From: Trinickia sp. Y13
Lineage (GTDB): Bacteria; Pseudomonadota; Gammaproteobacteria; Burkholderiales; Burkholderiaceae
Direction: 5' to 3'
DNA: 64,000 bases
Assembly: GCF_029522115.1 (NCBI RefSeq)
Contig: NZ_JAKWFK010000009.1
Location: 124,001-188,000, forward strand
Shown: positions 42,657 through 52,519 of the stretch, in pieces
How the letters are laid out: the number at the start of each line of letters is the position of its first letter
Numbering within the stretch: the stretch's first letter is position 1
Notes under the pieces: model-generated
Database searches by the model: none
The model's input: the letters and a program-made list of their open reading frames with translations, nothing else
Told to the model about the DNA's origin: nothing
Translations under genes and position numbers: made by a program

Positions 42657-44203
42657 ACGCAACCGCAACCTTCGTTTTCGTTCTGTTCTTCATCGGCGTC
42701 ACGATCCTCGGCTTCGTGGCCGCGCATTGGCGCCGGGGCGATCTCGCCCACCTGGAGGAATGGGGCCTGGGCGGCCGCCGCTTCGGCACCGTCGTCACCT
42801 GGTTCTTGCTCGGCGGCGATCTCTACACGGCCTATACGTTCGTGGCCGTGCCGGCTCTGGTGTTCGGCGCCGGTGCGATGGGCTTTTTCGCGCTGCCCTA
42901 CACGATCCTCATCTATCCGTTCGCGTTCGTCGTGTTCCCGAAGCTGTGGGCGGTGGCCAAGCGCCACGGCTACGTGACCTCGGCCGACTTCGTCAGCGCC
43001 CGTTACGGTAGCCGTATGCTGGCGCTCGCGGTGGCCGTGACGGGCATCGTCGCGACGATGCCGTACATCGCGCTGCAACTCGTCGGCATCGAAGTGGTGA
43101 TCGGCGGTCTCGGTTTCAATACCTCCGGGTTCGTCGGCGATCTGCCGCTCATCATCGCTTTTGCGATTCTCGCGGCGTACACGTACACGTCGGGCTTGCG
43201 CGCGCCGGCCATGATCGCCGTCGTCAAGGACTTGCTGATCTACATCACGATCATCGCGGCGATCATCGTCATCCCTGCGCAACTCGGCGGCTTCGGGCAC
43301 ATCTTCAGCACAGTGCCGCCCGCCAAGCTGCTGCTCAAGGCGCCTGACGTGTCCGGCATGAACGGCTACAGCGCGTACGCGACCCTTGCCGTCGGGTCCG
43401 CCCTCGCCCTGTTCTTGTACCCGCACTCGGTGACGGCGATCTTGTCCTCGGCCTCGGGCAACAGCATTCGCCGAAACATGGCGATGCTGCCGGCGTACTC
43501 GCTCGTGCTCGGCCTCTTGGCGCTGCTCGGTTATATGGCGCTCGCTTCGGGCGTGAAGGACATGCCGGAATTCGCGCCGTACTTCAAGGCGTTCGGGCCG
43601 AACTTCGCCGTGCCGGCGCTGTTCCTGCATTACTTCCCGTCGTGGTTCGTGGGGGTCGCGTTCGCGGCCATCGCGATCGGCGCGCTGGTTCCCGCGGCAA
43701 TCATGTCGATCGCCGCCGCGAACCTGTACACGCGCAACATCCACCGCGAGTTCGTCAATCGCAACATGTCGCACGCACAGGAGACGAGCGTCGCCAAGCT
43801 GGTGTCGCTGATCGTCAAGGTCGGCGCCGTCGCGTTCATTCTCGGCCTGCCGCTTACGTATGCGATCCAATTGCAATTGCTCGGCGGGATCTGGATCATT
43901 CAGACGCTGCCGGCGATCGTGCTCGGCTTGTATACGCGCAAGCTCGATGCGCGTGGCCTGCTGGCGGGCTGGGCTGTCGGTATCGGCGTGGGTACGTGGA
44001 TGGCCGCCTCGTTGCATTTGAAGGGCTCGATCTACGCGATCCATTTGGGCGGTTATGCAATTCCGGGCTATGCCGCCGTCTGGTCGCTGATCGTCAACTT
44101 GGCCGTGGCCATCGTCGTGAGCTTCGCGCTGCGCGTAATGGGTGCAAGCCGTGCCGAAGACCGCACGAGCCCAGAGGATTACCTGGACCCGGTCGAGAGC
44201 TGA
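42653..44203 (+). CDS. mctP: Monocarboxylate sodium:solute symporter (MctP-like)
   Basis: A 516-residue transporter of the SSS family with about 13 transmembrane helices. Signatures: LGGRRFGTVVTWFLLGGDLY, GYVTSADFVSARYGSRMLAL, YIALQLVGIEVVIGGLGFNT, and VGVAFAAIAIGALVPAAIMS. Relatives take up lactate, pyruvate, propionate or amino acids. Coupled to the DUF3311 gene by a 4-base overlap; a terminator follows. Confidence 0.88.
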   Translation: MNATATFVFVLFFIGVTILGFVAAHWRRGDLAHLEEWGLGGRRFGTVVTWFLLGGDLYTAYTFVAVPALVFGAGAMGFFALPYTILIYPFAFVVFPKLWAVAKRHGYVTSADFVSARYGSRMLALAVAVTGIVATMPYIALQLVGIEVVIGGLGFNTSGFVGDLPLIIAFAILAAYTYTSGLRAPAMIAVVKDLLIYITIIAAIIVIPAQLGGFGHIFSTVPPAKLLLKAPDVSGMNGYSAYATLAVGSALALFLYPHSVTAILSSASGNSIRRNMAMLPAYSLVLGLLALLGYMALASGVKDMPEFAPYFKAFGPNFAVPALFLHYFPSWFVGVAFAAIAIGALVPAAIMSIAAANLYTRNIHREFVNRNMSHAQETSVAKLVSLIVKVGAVAFILGLPLTYAIQLQLLGGIWIIQTLPAIVLGLYTRKLDARGLLAGWAVGIGVGTWMAASLHLKGSIYAIHLGGYAIPGYAAVWSLIVNLAVAIVVSFALRVMGASRAEDRTSPEDYLDPVES

Positions 44204-44240
44204 GCCGAAGACGAGCGAAGCAATATCGATAGTTGAAAAG

Positions 44241-44270
44241 GGCGGCACGGTAAGCGTGCCGCCTTTTTTT
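44241..44270 (+). terminator. Rho-independent terminator after mctP
   Basis: Stem GGCGGCACG / CGTGCCGCC with loop gtaag, followed by seven T. Lies 38 bases after the mctP stop. Confidence 0.95.
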
Positions 44271-44321
44271 GTCGCTGGTGAAACGCGCTTTCGTTTCGGA
44301 TCGCGGCGGGGACACTGCCGC

Positions 44322-45518
44322 GTGAACAGGCCCTACCGTATCGACGAAGCACCGCGTTTAGCCGACAATCGAGCCGTGGCCAACTTTCTTACCCCATTCC
44401 GCCAGCTTGCGACGCCGTTCGTGCGCGTCGTCGTTTCGCCTTATTACCGGTACCGCCACGCACGCGTGCTGCACGCCTTGCGTGTGGGGCTAGCGATGCT
44501 CGCCTCGATTCTGGTGACGACCGGCATCAACGTGCCCAACGGCATCTGGGCTTCCGTGACCGTGCTCGTGGTCATCGGCGGCTTGCAGCATCACGGCAAC
44601 ATCCGCAAGAAGGCGACCGATCGCGCGCTTGGCACGATGCTCGGCGCTTTCGTCGGGTTGTTGCTGATCGCGCAGTTGCATGTGATCGGGTCGGTGACGC
44701 TCACGCACATCCTGATGTCGATCGCCGCCGGGGTCTGCGGCTATTACGCCATCAGTAGCGCCGGCTACATTGCGCTTTTGACGGCGATCACGATCTGCAT
44801 CGTGGCCGGGCACGGGGATAGCACCATCGACACCGGCTTATGGCGCACGCTCAACGTCATGGTCGGCATCGTCGTCGCACTCGCGTTCTCGTTCGCATTG
44901 CCGCTCTATGCGACCTACTCGTGGCGCTACTTGCTCGCGCGCAATCTGCGCGATTGCGCGCGCATTCGCGCTCGCATCGCGCGGGGCCAGCCGTTGGACG
45001 TCGAGGCCCACGTTGCCGCTTTCGCCGCGTTGAATGGGCGGCTCGTCAAATTGCGCTCGTTGATGCCGTCCGTAGCGAAGGAAGTCGACATTCCGGTGAA
45101 ACGGCTCGAAGCCATTCAGCGGATGCATCGTTCGATGCTGAGCGCATTGGAAATGATGTCGACGAGCGCGGCTGTTCATCCGGCGCCGCCGGGGCGGCCC
45201 CTCGACGATGCGCGTGCGGTGCGCGCGTCGTTGCTGCGCATGGCGCGCGCGTTGCGATTCGGTTCGGAGTCGCGCGCCGGCCAGCGCCTGTCCACAGCGG
45301 TCGACGAGGTGCGGGCGCGGGGCGATGCACCCGCTACGAACGCGCAGGCAAGCGAGGCGCGAGGCACGCCGGACGATGCTTTACCGGGGCCGCGTTGGGT
45401 GGCGCAATGGTTCGCCGAGCAGGTCGATGCGCTGCGCGCGCTACTCGCCGATACCGAGCGGCAATGGCATATCGAAGGGGACGCCGGGGCGCGCGCCCAA
45501 ATGCGTCGGGGCGAGTAG
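44322..45518 (+). CDS. FUSC-family membrane protein
   Basis: About 398 residues. Five or six transmembrane helices in the first half (LRVGLAMLASILVTTGINVP, GIWASVTVLVVIGGLQHHGN, TDRALGTMLGAFVGLLLIAQ, LTHILMSIAAGVCGYYAISS, IVVALAFSFALPLYATYS) and a long cytoplasmic helical domain. This is the fusaric-acid-resistance/YccS-like half-transporter layout, usually linked to export of aromatic acids. GTG at 44322 or 44376 are both possible starts; neither has a strong ribosome site. Monocistronic after the terminator. Confidence 0.8.
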   Translation: MNRPYRIDEAPRLADNRAVANFLTPFRQLATPFVRVVVSPYYRYRHARVLHALRVGLAMLASILVTTGINVPNGIWASVTVLVVIGGLQHHGNIRKKATDRALGTMLGAFVGLLLIAQLHVIGSVTLTHILMSIAAGVCGYYAISSAGYIALLTAITICIVAGHGDSTIDTGLWRTLNVMVGIVVALAFSFALPLYATYSWRYLLARNLRDCARIRARIARGQPLDVEAHVAAFAALNGRLVKLRSLMPSVAKEVDIPVKRLEAIQRMHRSMLSALEMMSTSAAVHPAPPGRPLDDARAVRASLLRMARALRFGSESRAGQRLSTAVDEVRARGDAPATNAQASEARGTPDDALPGPRWVAQWFAEQVDALRALLADTERQWHIEGDAGARAQMRRGE

Positions 45519-45644
45519 ATCAAAACCGAGCTTGCCGATCCGTCGCCCGACCGCCGTTTTCATCGGCCCGAGCGGTGCGGGCCGGCCAGCATAAGCCTCG
45601 CGAGCGCGAGGCGGCGCCGGGCCGCCGCGCGCCCATCCCCTCGA

Positions 45645-46064
45645 TCAAGGCTCTTTGTTTTCAACGTTGACCATCCACGGCACGCCGAACTTATCCGTGA
45701 CCATGCCGAACCCCTTGGCCCAGAAGGTCGACTGCCACGGCAAGCGAACCTCGCCGTCCTGCGCGAGCGCATTGAATATTTTTTCGCCCTTGGACACGTT
45801 GTCGAGCGAGAGCGAGATACTGAATCCGGCGTACTTAGGCGTCGCAGTGTCGCCGGGCATGCCGTCGGTCGCCATGAGCGTGTTCTGTCCCACTTTGAAC
45901 GACGCGTGCATGATGCGCTCGCCCGCTTCACCCTGAGCGGCGTATTCCGGGGGCGCCTCCTTATTACGCATCTTGAACGTGACCTGAGCGCCCAAGGCTT
46001 GCTCATAGAACGCAAGCGCTTCGTCGCAGCGGCCGTAGAAGTACAGATACGGTTGGACCACCAT
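45645..46064 (-). CDS. PhnB-like VOC family protein
   Basis: A 139-residue vicinal-oxygen-chelate protein of the PhnB/YjdN type: VVQPYLYFYGRCDEALAFYE, EAGERIMHASFKVGQNTLMA, ISLSLDNVSKGEKIFNALA, and FWAKGFGMVTDKFGVPWMVN. Function unknown, often called 3-demethylubiquinone-9 3-methyltransferase-like without proof. A perfect AAGGAGG lies five bases before the second of two adjacent ATGs, so 46064 is preferred to 46067. Confidence 0.88.
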   Translation of the reverse strand: MVVQPYLYFYGRCDEALAFYEQALGAQVTFKMRNKEAPPEYAAQGEAGERIMHASFKVGQNTLMATDGMPGDTATPKYAGFSISLSLDNVSKGEKIFNALAQDGEVRLPWQSTFWAKGFGMVTDKFGVPWMVNVENKEP

Positions 46065-46203
46065 CATTGCCTCCTTGATTGTCAACGTCGATGGATGCCG
46101 ATCGATCGCGGTCGTCCCGCATCGGCCGCGACGCGGCGAGCGGAGCCGCACCGAGCATGCGGTGCGGCTTGGGCGGCGCGCTCATCAAGCCGCCCGGCGG
46201 CGC

Positions 46204-47157
46204 TCAACGCAGGCCGTCGATCAACTTTTCGAGCTTGATGGCGTCGGCTGCGAACGCGCGAATGCCTTCTGCAAGTTTCTCGGTCGCCATGGCGTCGTCG
46301 TTCAGTTGGAAGCGGAACGACGGTTCGTCGATGGCGATGCGCTCGATGGTCTCGCCCTGCTGGGCGTCGTGCGAGAGTTTACGCTCGACCTTCTCGTTGC
46401 TGTCATGCAGCTTTTGCAGCAACTCGGGGCTGATGGTCAGCAAATCGCAGCCGGCCAGCTCGACGATCTGGCTCGTCGTGCGAAAGCTCGCGCCCATCAC
46501 TTCGGTGCGATAGCCGAACTGCTTGTAGTACGCGTAGATGCGGCGCACCGACTGCACGCCCGGGTCGTTGGCGCCGCCCATGGTCGCTTCGTCCCAGGCG
46601 CTGCCTGCTTGCTTCTTGTACCAGTCGTAGATGCGGCCGACGAACGGGGAGATCAGCTTCGCGCCCGCTTCGGCGCAGGCCGCCGCTTGCACGGGGGAGA
46701 ACAGCAGCGTCATGTTGCAGTTCACGCCTTCCTTTTGCAGCACTTCGGCCGCGCGCACGCCTTCCCAGGTCGAGGCGAGCTTGATCAACACGCGTTCGCG
46801 GTCGATGCCGGCGGCTTCGTACAGCTTGATGAGCTCGTGGCCTTTCTCGATCGAGCGCTTGGCATCGAACGACAGACGCGCATCGACCTCGGTCGATACC
46901 CGGCCCGGAATGATCTTGAGGATTTCGCAGCCGAAGGCGATCAGCAACTGATCGATGATCGCTGCGGCTGGCTTGCTGCCGTGTTCGCGCACGGTTTTTT
47001 CGAGCAACGGCTTATAGGCGTCTTTTTGGACGGCCTTGAGGATCAGCGACGGGTTCGTCGTCGCGTCGCGCGGCTTGTACTGTGCGAGCTGTTGGAAATC
47101 GCCGGTATCCGCGACGACGGTCGTGTATTGCTTCAGTTGGTCCAGAGCATTGGTCAT
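46204..47157 (-). CDS. tal: Transaldolase
   Basis: A 317-residue pentose-phosphate enzyme that transfers a dihydroxyacetone unit between sugar phosphates. Signatures: [32 protein letters not shown], the Schiff-base Lys in [53 protein letters not shown] at 47157 is the standard start [12 protein letters not shown]; 37 further in-frame codons are spurious. Its own transcription unit. Confidence 0.97.
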   Translation of the reverse strand: MTNALDQLKQYTTVVADTGDFQQLAQYKPRDATTNPSLILKAVQKDAYKPLLEKTVREHGSKPAAAIIDQLLIAFGCEILKIIPGRVSTEVDARLSFDAKRSIEKGHELIKLYEAAGIDRERVLIKLASTWEGVRAAEVLQKEGVNCNMTLLFSPVQAAACAEAGAKLISPFVGRIYDWYKKQAGSAWDEATMGGANDPGVQSVRRIYAYYKQFGYRTEVMGASFRTTSQIVELAGCDLLTISPELLQKLHDSNEKVERKLSHDAQQGETIERIAIDEPSFRFQLNDDAMATEKLAEGIRAFAADAIKLEKLIDGLR

Positions 47158-47313
47158 GGCAGATGTGCGGCGCCCGAGCGCCTTCCGTGTGAGTCCAGAA
47201 AGGGGTCGCACCGCCAAAACGGCGCAACCGGATGCAAATACGACTATTTTAGGCCTCGGCGCGTTCACGTGAAATCGAACACCCGGGGGATGGCGCTACG
47301 CTGCGGTCCTGCG

Positions 47314-48534
47314 CTACGTACGGCGCGCGCCCAGAATGACTTGCGTGATCACGCCCGCGACAAGACCCCAAAACGCCGACCCGATCGAGAGCAGCGTGAG
47401 CCCCGAGGCCGTCACCATGAAAGTGACGAGCGCGGCTTCCCGCTCGCGCACATTGCTCATGGCGTTGGTGAGCCCGCTCATGATCGAGCCGAACAGCGCG
47501 AGCGCGGCGACCGAAACGACGAGCGCTTTGGGCAGCGCGGCGAACAGGGCGGCGATCGTCGCACCGAAAATCCCGGCGACGAGATAAAAGAGGCCGCACC
47601 AGAGCGCTGCCGTGTAGCGCTTGGTTCGGTCTTCGTGGGCTTGCGGGCCGGTGCAAATCGCCGCCGTGATCGCCGCGAGCGTGATGCCGTGGGAGCCGAA
47701 CGGCGCGAGCAGCAGGGAAGCGATGCCGGTCGTCGAGATCAGCGGCGCCGACGGCGTCGTGTATCCGTCCGCGCGCAGGACCGCGAGGCCCGGCATATTC
47801 TGCGACGCCATCGCGACGACGAACAGCGGCACGCCCAAGCTGATCGCGGCCGAGAGCGAGAAATGCGGCATCGTGAAGACCGGGTGGGCGAGGGCAACGT
47901 GAAAGCGGCTGAAATCGATGAGCCCGAGCGCTCCCGCTACCGCGGTGCCCACGACGAGCGTCGTCACGATGGCGTAGCGCGGCGCGAGCCGTTTGACGAA
48001 CAGGTAGACGAAGAACATCGTCAGCACGAGCGTCGTTTGGTACTGCACTGCATGGAAGATTTCGATGCCGATTTCGAACAAGATGCCCGCGAGCAGCGCG
48101 CTTGCGATGCCGGCCGGCACGCGCCGCATGAGCGCGTCGAACCAGCCCGTGAGCCCGACGGCCGTGATCAGCAGCGCGCAGACGATGAACGCGCCGATCG
48201 CATCGGCGTACGGCACGTGCGGCAGCGCGGCAATCAAAAGCGCCGCGCCCGGCGTGGAGTAAGCGACGACGACAGGCGTGCGAAAGCGCAGCGAGAGCAG
48301 GATGGTCGAGAACGCCATGCCGATCGACAGCGCCCAGATCCACGACGAAACCTGCGCATCGGACAGGTGCGCGGCCCGGCCCGCCTGAAACACGAGCACG
48401 AGGGAACTGGTATAGCCCGTCATCATTGCGACGAAGCCGGCGACGATCGCATGCAGCGACGTATCGGCGAACGGCTGCAGCCAGGAGCGGCGCGCGGCGG
48501 GGCTGGGCAGGTCGGGGGCGGAGGGAAATGTCAT
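47314..48534 (-). CDS. benE: Benzoate/H+ symporter family transporter BenE
   Basis: A 406-residue transporter of the BenE family with about 12 helices: DTSLHAIVAGFVAMMTGYTS, VAYSTPGAALLIAALP, GIASALLAGILFEIGIEIFH, ICTGPQAHEDRTKRYTAA. It imports benzoate by proton symport in characterised members, but substrates of this gene are not tested, and no benzoate catabolic genes are visible. Stop overlaps nothing; transcribed alone. Confidence 0.88.
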   Translation of the reverse strand: MTFPSAPDLPSPAARRSWLQPFADTSLHAIVAGFVAMMTGYTSSLVLVFQAGRAAHLSDAQVSSWIWALSIGMAFSTILLSLRFRTPVVVAYSTPGAALLIAALPHVPYADAIGAFIVCALLITAVGLTGWFDALMRRVPAGIASALLAGILFEIGIEIFHAVQYQTTLVLTMFFVYLFVKRLAPRYAIVTTLVVGTAVAGALGLIDFSRFHVALAHPVFTMPHFSLSAAISLGVPLFVVAMASQNMPGLAVLRADGYTTPSAPLISTTGIASLLLAPFGSHGITLAAITAAICTGPQAHEDRTKRYTAALWCGLFYLVAGIFGATIAALFAALPKALVVSVAALALFGSIMSGLTNAMSNVREREAALVTFMVTASGLTLLSIGSAFWGLVAGVITQVILGARRT

Positions 48535-48613
48535 GGACGATGCAGAAGCGGGACGGACGCTAAACGGCTAGAAAATAGGGGCAACGTAAAACGAGCTAGG
48601 CGCGCGGGGGCGG

Positions 48614-49789
48614 CTATTTACTGAGCTTGCGCATCGCGGTTTCGAGCCCAGCGAGGGTCAGCGGATACATTCGGTCGCCGAGCAGTTGGCGGATGATCGA
48701 GACGGACTGCCGATATTCCCACAGGCCTTCGGGCTCGGGATTGAGCCAGGCGTGATGCGGGAAATGATCGGCGAGGCGGCGCAGCCAGACGGCCCCCGCC
48801 TCGGGATTGTTGTACTCGACGGAGCCGCCTGGCTGCAGGACTTCATAGGGGCTCATCGTTGCGTCGCCGACGAAGATGAGCTTGTAGTCGGGCGTGAACT
48901 TGTGCAGCACGTCCCAAGTCGGCATCCGCTCGACGTGCCGGCGGCGATTGTTCTTCCACAGGTGGTCATAGACGCAGTTGTGGAAGTAATAGAACTCGAG
49001 GTGCTTCAGTTCGGATTTGGCGGCCGAGAAGAGCTCCTCGGTGCGCTTGATGTGATCGTCCATCGAGCCGCCCACGTCCAGCAGCATCAGCACCTTCACC
49101 GCATTGTGCCGCTCGGGCACCATCTTCAGATCGAGCCATCCCGCGTTCGCGGCGGTGCTGCGAATCGTGCCCGGCAAATCGAGTTCTTCGGCCGCGCCTT
49201 CGCGCGCGAACCGGCGCAGCCGGCGCAGGGCGATCTTGATGTTGCGCGTGCCGATCTCGACTTGATCGTCGTAATCGCGGTAGCCGCGCGTTTCCCACAC
49301 TTTGACGGCGGTGCGATTGCCGGCCGAGGGCCCGCCGATACGGACGCCTTCCGGGTTGTAGCCGCCATGGCCGAACGGGGAGGTGCCGCCCGTGCCGATC
49401 CATTTGCTGCCGCCTTCGTGCCGCTCCTTCTGCTCGTCGAACAATTGCTTGAGCCGCTCCATGAGCTTGTCGAGCCCGCCCATGGCTTCGATTTGCGCCT
49501 TCTCCTCGGGCGTGAACTCGCGCTGCAGACGTTTTTCGAGCCAGTCCAGCGGCAACTCGAATGCTTGATCGGTGAGCTGTTGCACGCCGCGGAAATACGC
49601 GCCGAACGCTTGATCGAATTTGTCGAAGTAGCGCTCGTCCTTGACCAGCGTCAGACGCGCGAGATAGTAGAACTCATCCAACGATGGGCCGATGACGCGC
49701 TCGCGCAGCGCTTGGACGAGCGTCAGGTACTCCTTGACCGACACCGGCAGCTTGGCCTCGCGCAGCGTGTAGAAGAAGTCGATCAGCAT
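48614..49789 (-). CDS. VWA domain-containing CoxE-like protein
   Basis: A 391-residue protein of the CoxE/VWA family. The MIDAS motif appears as VLMLLDVGGSMDDHIKRTEE, with Asp-x-Gly-x-Ser. N-terminal helical domain: LIDFFYTLREAKLPVSVKEY. It follows a MoxR-type ATPase 33 bases upstream; MoxR/VWA pairs act as metal-chelatase-like chaperones that mature a partner enzyme. The target is unknown here. Confidence 0.9.
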   Translation of the reverse strand: MLIDFFYTLREAKLPVSVKEYLTLVQALRERVIGPSLDEFYYLARLTLVKDERYFDKFDQAFGAYFRGVQQLTDQAFELPLDWLEKRLQREFTPEEKAQIEAMGGLDKLMERLKQLFDEQKERHEGGSKWIGTGGTSPFGHGGYNPEGVRIGGPSAGNRTAVKVWETRGYRDYDDQVEIGTRNIKIALRRLRRFAREGAAEELDLPGTIRSTAANAGWLDLKMVPERHNAVKVLMLLDVGGSMDDHIKRTEELFSAAKSELKHLEFYYFHNCVYDHLWKNNRRRHVERMPTWDVLHKFTPDYKLIFVGDATMSPYEVLQPGGSVEYNNPEAGAVWLRRLADHFPHHAWLNPEPEGLWEYRQSVSIIRQLLGDRMYPLTLAGLETAMRKLSK

Positions 49790-49822
49790 GCCGATGTCTC
49801 TGAATGGCGGTCAGCGTTCCGG

Positions 49823-50665
49823 CTAACGGTTGTGGCGGTTCATGAACACGAGCCGCTCGAACAAGCTCATGTCCTGTTCGTTCTTGAGCAGCGCGCCCGC
49901 GAGCGGCGGCACGATCTGCTTCTCGTCCGGCGAGCGCAGCGCTTGCGGCGGGATCTCTTCGGCGAGCAGCAGCTTCAGCCAATCGAGCAACTCGGAGGTG
50001 GAAGGCTTCTTCTTCAAGCCCGATACGGCTCGCAGCTCGAAAAAGCTCGTCAATGCCGCACGCAGGAGATCTTCGCGGATGCCGGGATAGTGGACGTCGA
50101 CGATGCGTTGCATCGTGGCCGGATCCGGGAACTGGATATAGTGGAAAAAGCAGCGGCGCAAGAACGCGTCGGGCAGCTCTTTTTCGTTGTTGGAAGTGAT
50201 GACCACGAGCGGCCGGTGCTTGGCGCGCACGACTTCGCGCGTCTCGTAGACGTGAAACTCCATGCGATCGAGCTCGCGCAGCAGGTCATTGGGGAACTCG
50301 ATATCGGCTTTGTCGATTTCGTCGATGAGCAGGACCGCCGGCACGTCCGATTCGAACGCTTGCCAGAGCACGCCTTTGACGATGTAGTTCGAGATGTCCT
50401 GCACGCGCGCGTCGCCGAGCTGCGAATCGCGCAGCCTGGAGACAGCATCGTATTCGTAGAGGCCCTGTTGCGCCTTGGTCGTCGATTTGATGTGCCACTG
50501 GTAAAGCGGCATGCCCAGCGAGGCCGCGACTTCCTCTGCCAGCATCGTTTTGCCGGTGCCCGGCTCGCCCTTGATCAAAAGGGGGCGCTTGAGCGTGATG
50601 GCGGCGTTGACGGCGAGTTTGAGATCGTCCGTGGCGACGTATTGCGACGAGCCTTCGAAACGCAT
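49823..50665 (-). CDS. MoxR-family AAA+ ATPase
   Basis: A 280-residue ATPase: Walker A KGEPGTGKTMLAEEVAASLG, Walker B AVLLIDEIDKADIEFPNDLL, sensor-1 PLVVITSNNEKELPDAFLRR, and an arginine-finger region. Acts with the VWA protein encoded next to it (33-base gap, same strand). First gene of this two-gene operon; start ATG at 50665. Confidence 0.92.
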   Translation of the reverse strand: MRFEGSSQYVATDDLKLAVNAAITLKRPLLIKGEPGTGKTMLAEEVAASLGMPLYQWHIKSTTKAQQGLYEYDAVSRLRDSQLGDARVQDISNYIVKGVLWQAFESDVPAVLLIDEIDKADIEFPNDLLRELDRMEFHVYETREVVRAKHRPLVVITSNNEKELPDAFLRRCFFHYIQFPDPATMQRIVDVHYPGIREDLLRAALTSFFELRAVSGLKKKPSTSELLDWLKLLLAEEIPPQALRSPDEKQIVPPLAGALLKNEQDMSLFERLVFMNRHNR

Positions 50666-50919
50666 GGCTGCCTGCCTTCTCGAAAAAATTCAAGTATATG
50701 TCAGAAGGGCTAGGCGGCCCGCGCCGGTGGCGGTATCGTGTCGCTCGAGCCGGGCGCGGTGCGCGGGCGGCGCCCGGTGGACGTGCGACCAAGGGGCGCG
50801 GTACAATTGCCGCGATTTTTTTGGCCGCTCGTTGCGACTTCGACAACAAGAACGGCGCAGCGCCATTGCCCGCAGGCTTTTAGCGGGCGCTCGTTTCCCC
50901 TCAAGCCAGGTTAGAACCT

Positions 50920-51288
50920 ATGAACTCTTTCGTCGGCAAACATGTCGTGACCGCAGCGCTAGTCGCGCTCGCGGGGTTTGCGGTGAGCGCGCAGGCGGCC
51001 GATGTCGTCGGCAATGCGAAGGCGGGCCAAAGCAAGGTTGCGATGTGTATCGGCTGCCACGGCATTCCCGACTATCGCACCGCGTACCCCGAGGTCTACC
51101 GCGTACCCATTCTCGGCGGGCAAAACCAGCAATACCTCGAAAACGCGCTGCACGCGTACAAGAAGGGCGACCGCCACTTCCAAACGATGCACGCGGTCAC
51201 GGCCTCGCTGTCGGATCAGGACATCGCCGATCTCGCGGCCTACTACGCGTCGCAAACGTCGGCGTCGACGAACAATCCCGAAAAGTGA
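50920..51288 (+). CDS. Class I cytochrome c, exported
   Basis: A 122-residue periplasmic monohaem cytochrome. Signal peptide NSFVGKHVVTAALVALAGFA, cleaved after AQA. The haem site CIGCH in AMCIGCHGIPDY, with the sixth ligand Met in FQTMHAVTASLSDQD. The end DLAAYYASQTS is typical of c4/c553-like domains. Electron carrier to a terminal oxidase. Probably co-transcribed with the next cytochrome gene, 51 bases later. Confidence 0.93.
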   Translation: MNSFVGKHVVTAALVALAGFAVSAQAADVVGNAKAGQSKVAMCIGCHGIPDYRTAYPEVYRVPILGGQNQQYLENALHAYKKGDRHFQTMHAVTASLSDQDIADLAAYYASQTSASTNNPEK

Positions 51289-51339
51289 CCGTCATTGCGG
51301 CCGCTTTCAGCTACCTTATTTCGCGGGATAGGAGAATTC

Positions 51340-51720
51340 ATGAACAAGCCTGATCAGGCATTGCGCATCGTCGTCAAGGCTGCGGGGACCGCGCTCGTCG
51401 CGGCATTCGGGGCGATCGGCTCGGCCCATGCGGCCAGCATCGAGAACGGCAAGGCGCTCGTCGAATCCCACAACTGCGCGGCTTGCCACGGGGCGAAGTT
51501 CACCAACCCCGTCAGCAACGAGTATCCGAAGCTGGCCGGCCAGCACGCGGATTATCTGGTTTTCGCGCTGCGCGGCTACCAGGTCGGCACCGGCAACCCG
51601 AATTTCGGCCGCAACAACGCGATCATGCAGGCGCAGGTGCAAAGCCTGTCGCTGAGCGATATGAAGGACATCGCCGCTTATATCGAGTCGTTGCCGGGCG
51701 ATCTCGTCGACAAGAAGTAA
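51340..51720 (+). CDS. Class I cytochrome c, exported
   Basis: A 126-residue monohaem cytochrome with a signal peptide (VVKAAGTALVAAFGAIGSAH) and haem motif CAACH in SHNCAACHGAKFTNP. Met in NNAIMQAQVQSLSLSDMKDI is the likely axial ligand. ATG at 51340 behind TAGGAG. Paralogue of the upstream cytochrome, about 30 percent alike by eye; both end in the same helix. Followed by a strong terminator. Confidence 0.92.
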   Translation: MNKPDQALRIVVKAAGTALVAAFGAIGSAHAASIENGKALVESHNCAACHGAKFTNPVSNEYPKLAGQHADYLVFALRGYQVGTGNPNFGRNNAIMQAQVQSLSLSDMKDIAAYIESLPGDLVDKK

Positions 51721-51780
51721 CCGGTCGAACCGAGGTCGAGCGCTTTGCGCGCACCGCTCGCGCAGCGCCGATCACGATGA

Positions 51781-51807
51781 CACCCCGCTTCGGCGGGGTG
51801 TTTTTTT
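51781..51807 (+). terminator. Rho-independent terminator after the cytochrome pair
   Basis: Stem CACCCCGC / GCGGGGTG with a TTCG tetraloop, then seven T. Sits between converging genes; its reverse complement lacks a T-run, so it serves the plus strand. Confidence 0.95.
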
Positions 51808-51845
51808 GCTGGCGGCCGCATGTGCGACAACGTGTCGCAGCCGGG

Positions 51846-52277
51846 TCAATCCTTCGATGCGCGCCGTTCGATGCGGGCGAGATAGGCCTCGGTATCGGGC
51901 GGCATGTTGCTGCGCTGCGCTTCCCAGATCGTTTCCCCGAGACACTCCATGATCGCGTGCTGCGCCTCATGCGTGGAACCGAGCCGCGCCGCGAGCCGCT
52001 CATGCGCGGCCCGGATGCCGGGCGGTTGATCGATCGAGAGTTGCTCGCTGATGGCCAAATGCATCGAGAGATGCAGGAACGGGTTGGTGCGGCCGGCTTC
52101 AGGCGAATAATCGACGGTAGCCGTGGCGTCGTCGGCTAGGTCCGCGTGGTATTCGGGATGCTCGACGATCCAATCGGCCGCGATCGCTTCTAGCGGCGTC
52201 AGGATCTCGCCCGCGCGCTGCTTGCGCCAGGTATCGATGAAAAAGCGTCGGACTTCGTCGCGGCTCGGATTGAACAT
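51846..52277 (-). CDS. DUF1841 family protein
   Basis: A 143-residue cytosolic protein with the DUF1841 pattern: MFNPSRDEVRRFFIDTWRKQ, then LTPLEAIAADWIVEHPEYHA, NPFLHLSMHLAISEQLSIDQ and AQHAIMECLGETIWEAQRS. Function unknown, widespread in Betaproteobacteria. ATG at 52277; the 76 upstream in-frame codons are not family-like. Confidence 0.93.
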   Translation of the reverse strand: MFNPSRDEVRRFFIDTWRKQRAGEILTPLEAIAADWIVEHPEYHADLADDATATVDYSPEAGRTNPFLHLSMHLAISEQLSIDQPPGIRAAHERLAARLGSTHEAQHAIMECLGETIWEAQRSNMPPDTEAYLARIERRASKD

Positions 52278-52519
52278 CGTGGGATGGACCTTGAAGTGGC
52301 GCCGCCCGGCCGCGCGCTCACAGGGGGGCAATGCGCGCGGGCCGAGCGGCCAATCGGTTATTTTACGCTGCCCCGCTCGCGCGGTTCGGCGCCCCCGTAC
52401 GATGGCGCCGGTTAGAATCGACGCGCGTCCGCACGAAGGACGCAGCCCCGCTGCGCAGGCCGAAACGCGCGCCGGGCCGATACGGCCCGCAACGATAACG
52501 AGCACGACGTTCTTTTACG

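Noticed and set aside
42602-44248. 548-codon open frame on the minus strand
   Set aside because: Antisense to the mctP symporter, with low-complexity Arg/His/Asp composition.
46075-48624. 849-codon open frame on the plus strand
   Set aside because: It runs antisense to transaldolase and BenE, is composed mainly of Arg/Ala/Gly/His and matches no family; such frames are common opposite high-GC genes.
48686-50713. 675-codon open frame on the plus strand
   Set aside because: Antisense to the VWA and MoxR genes; no recognisable domain.
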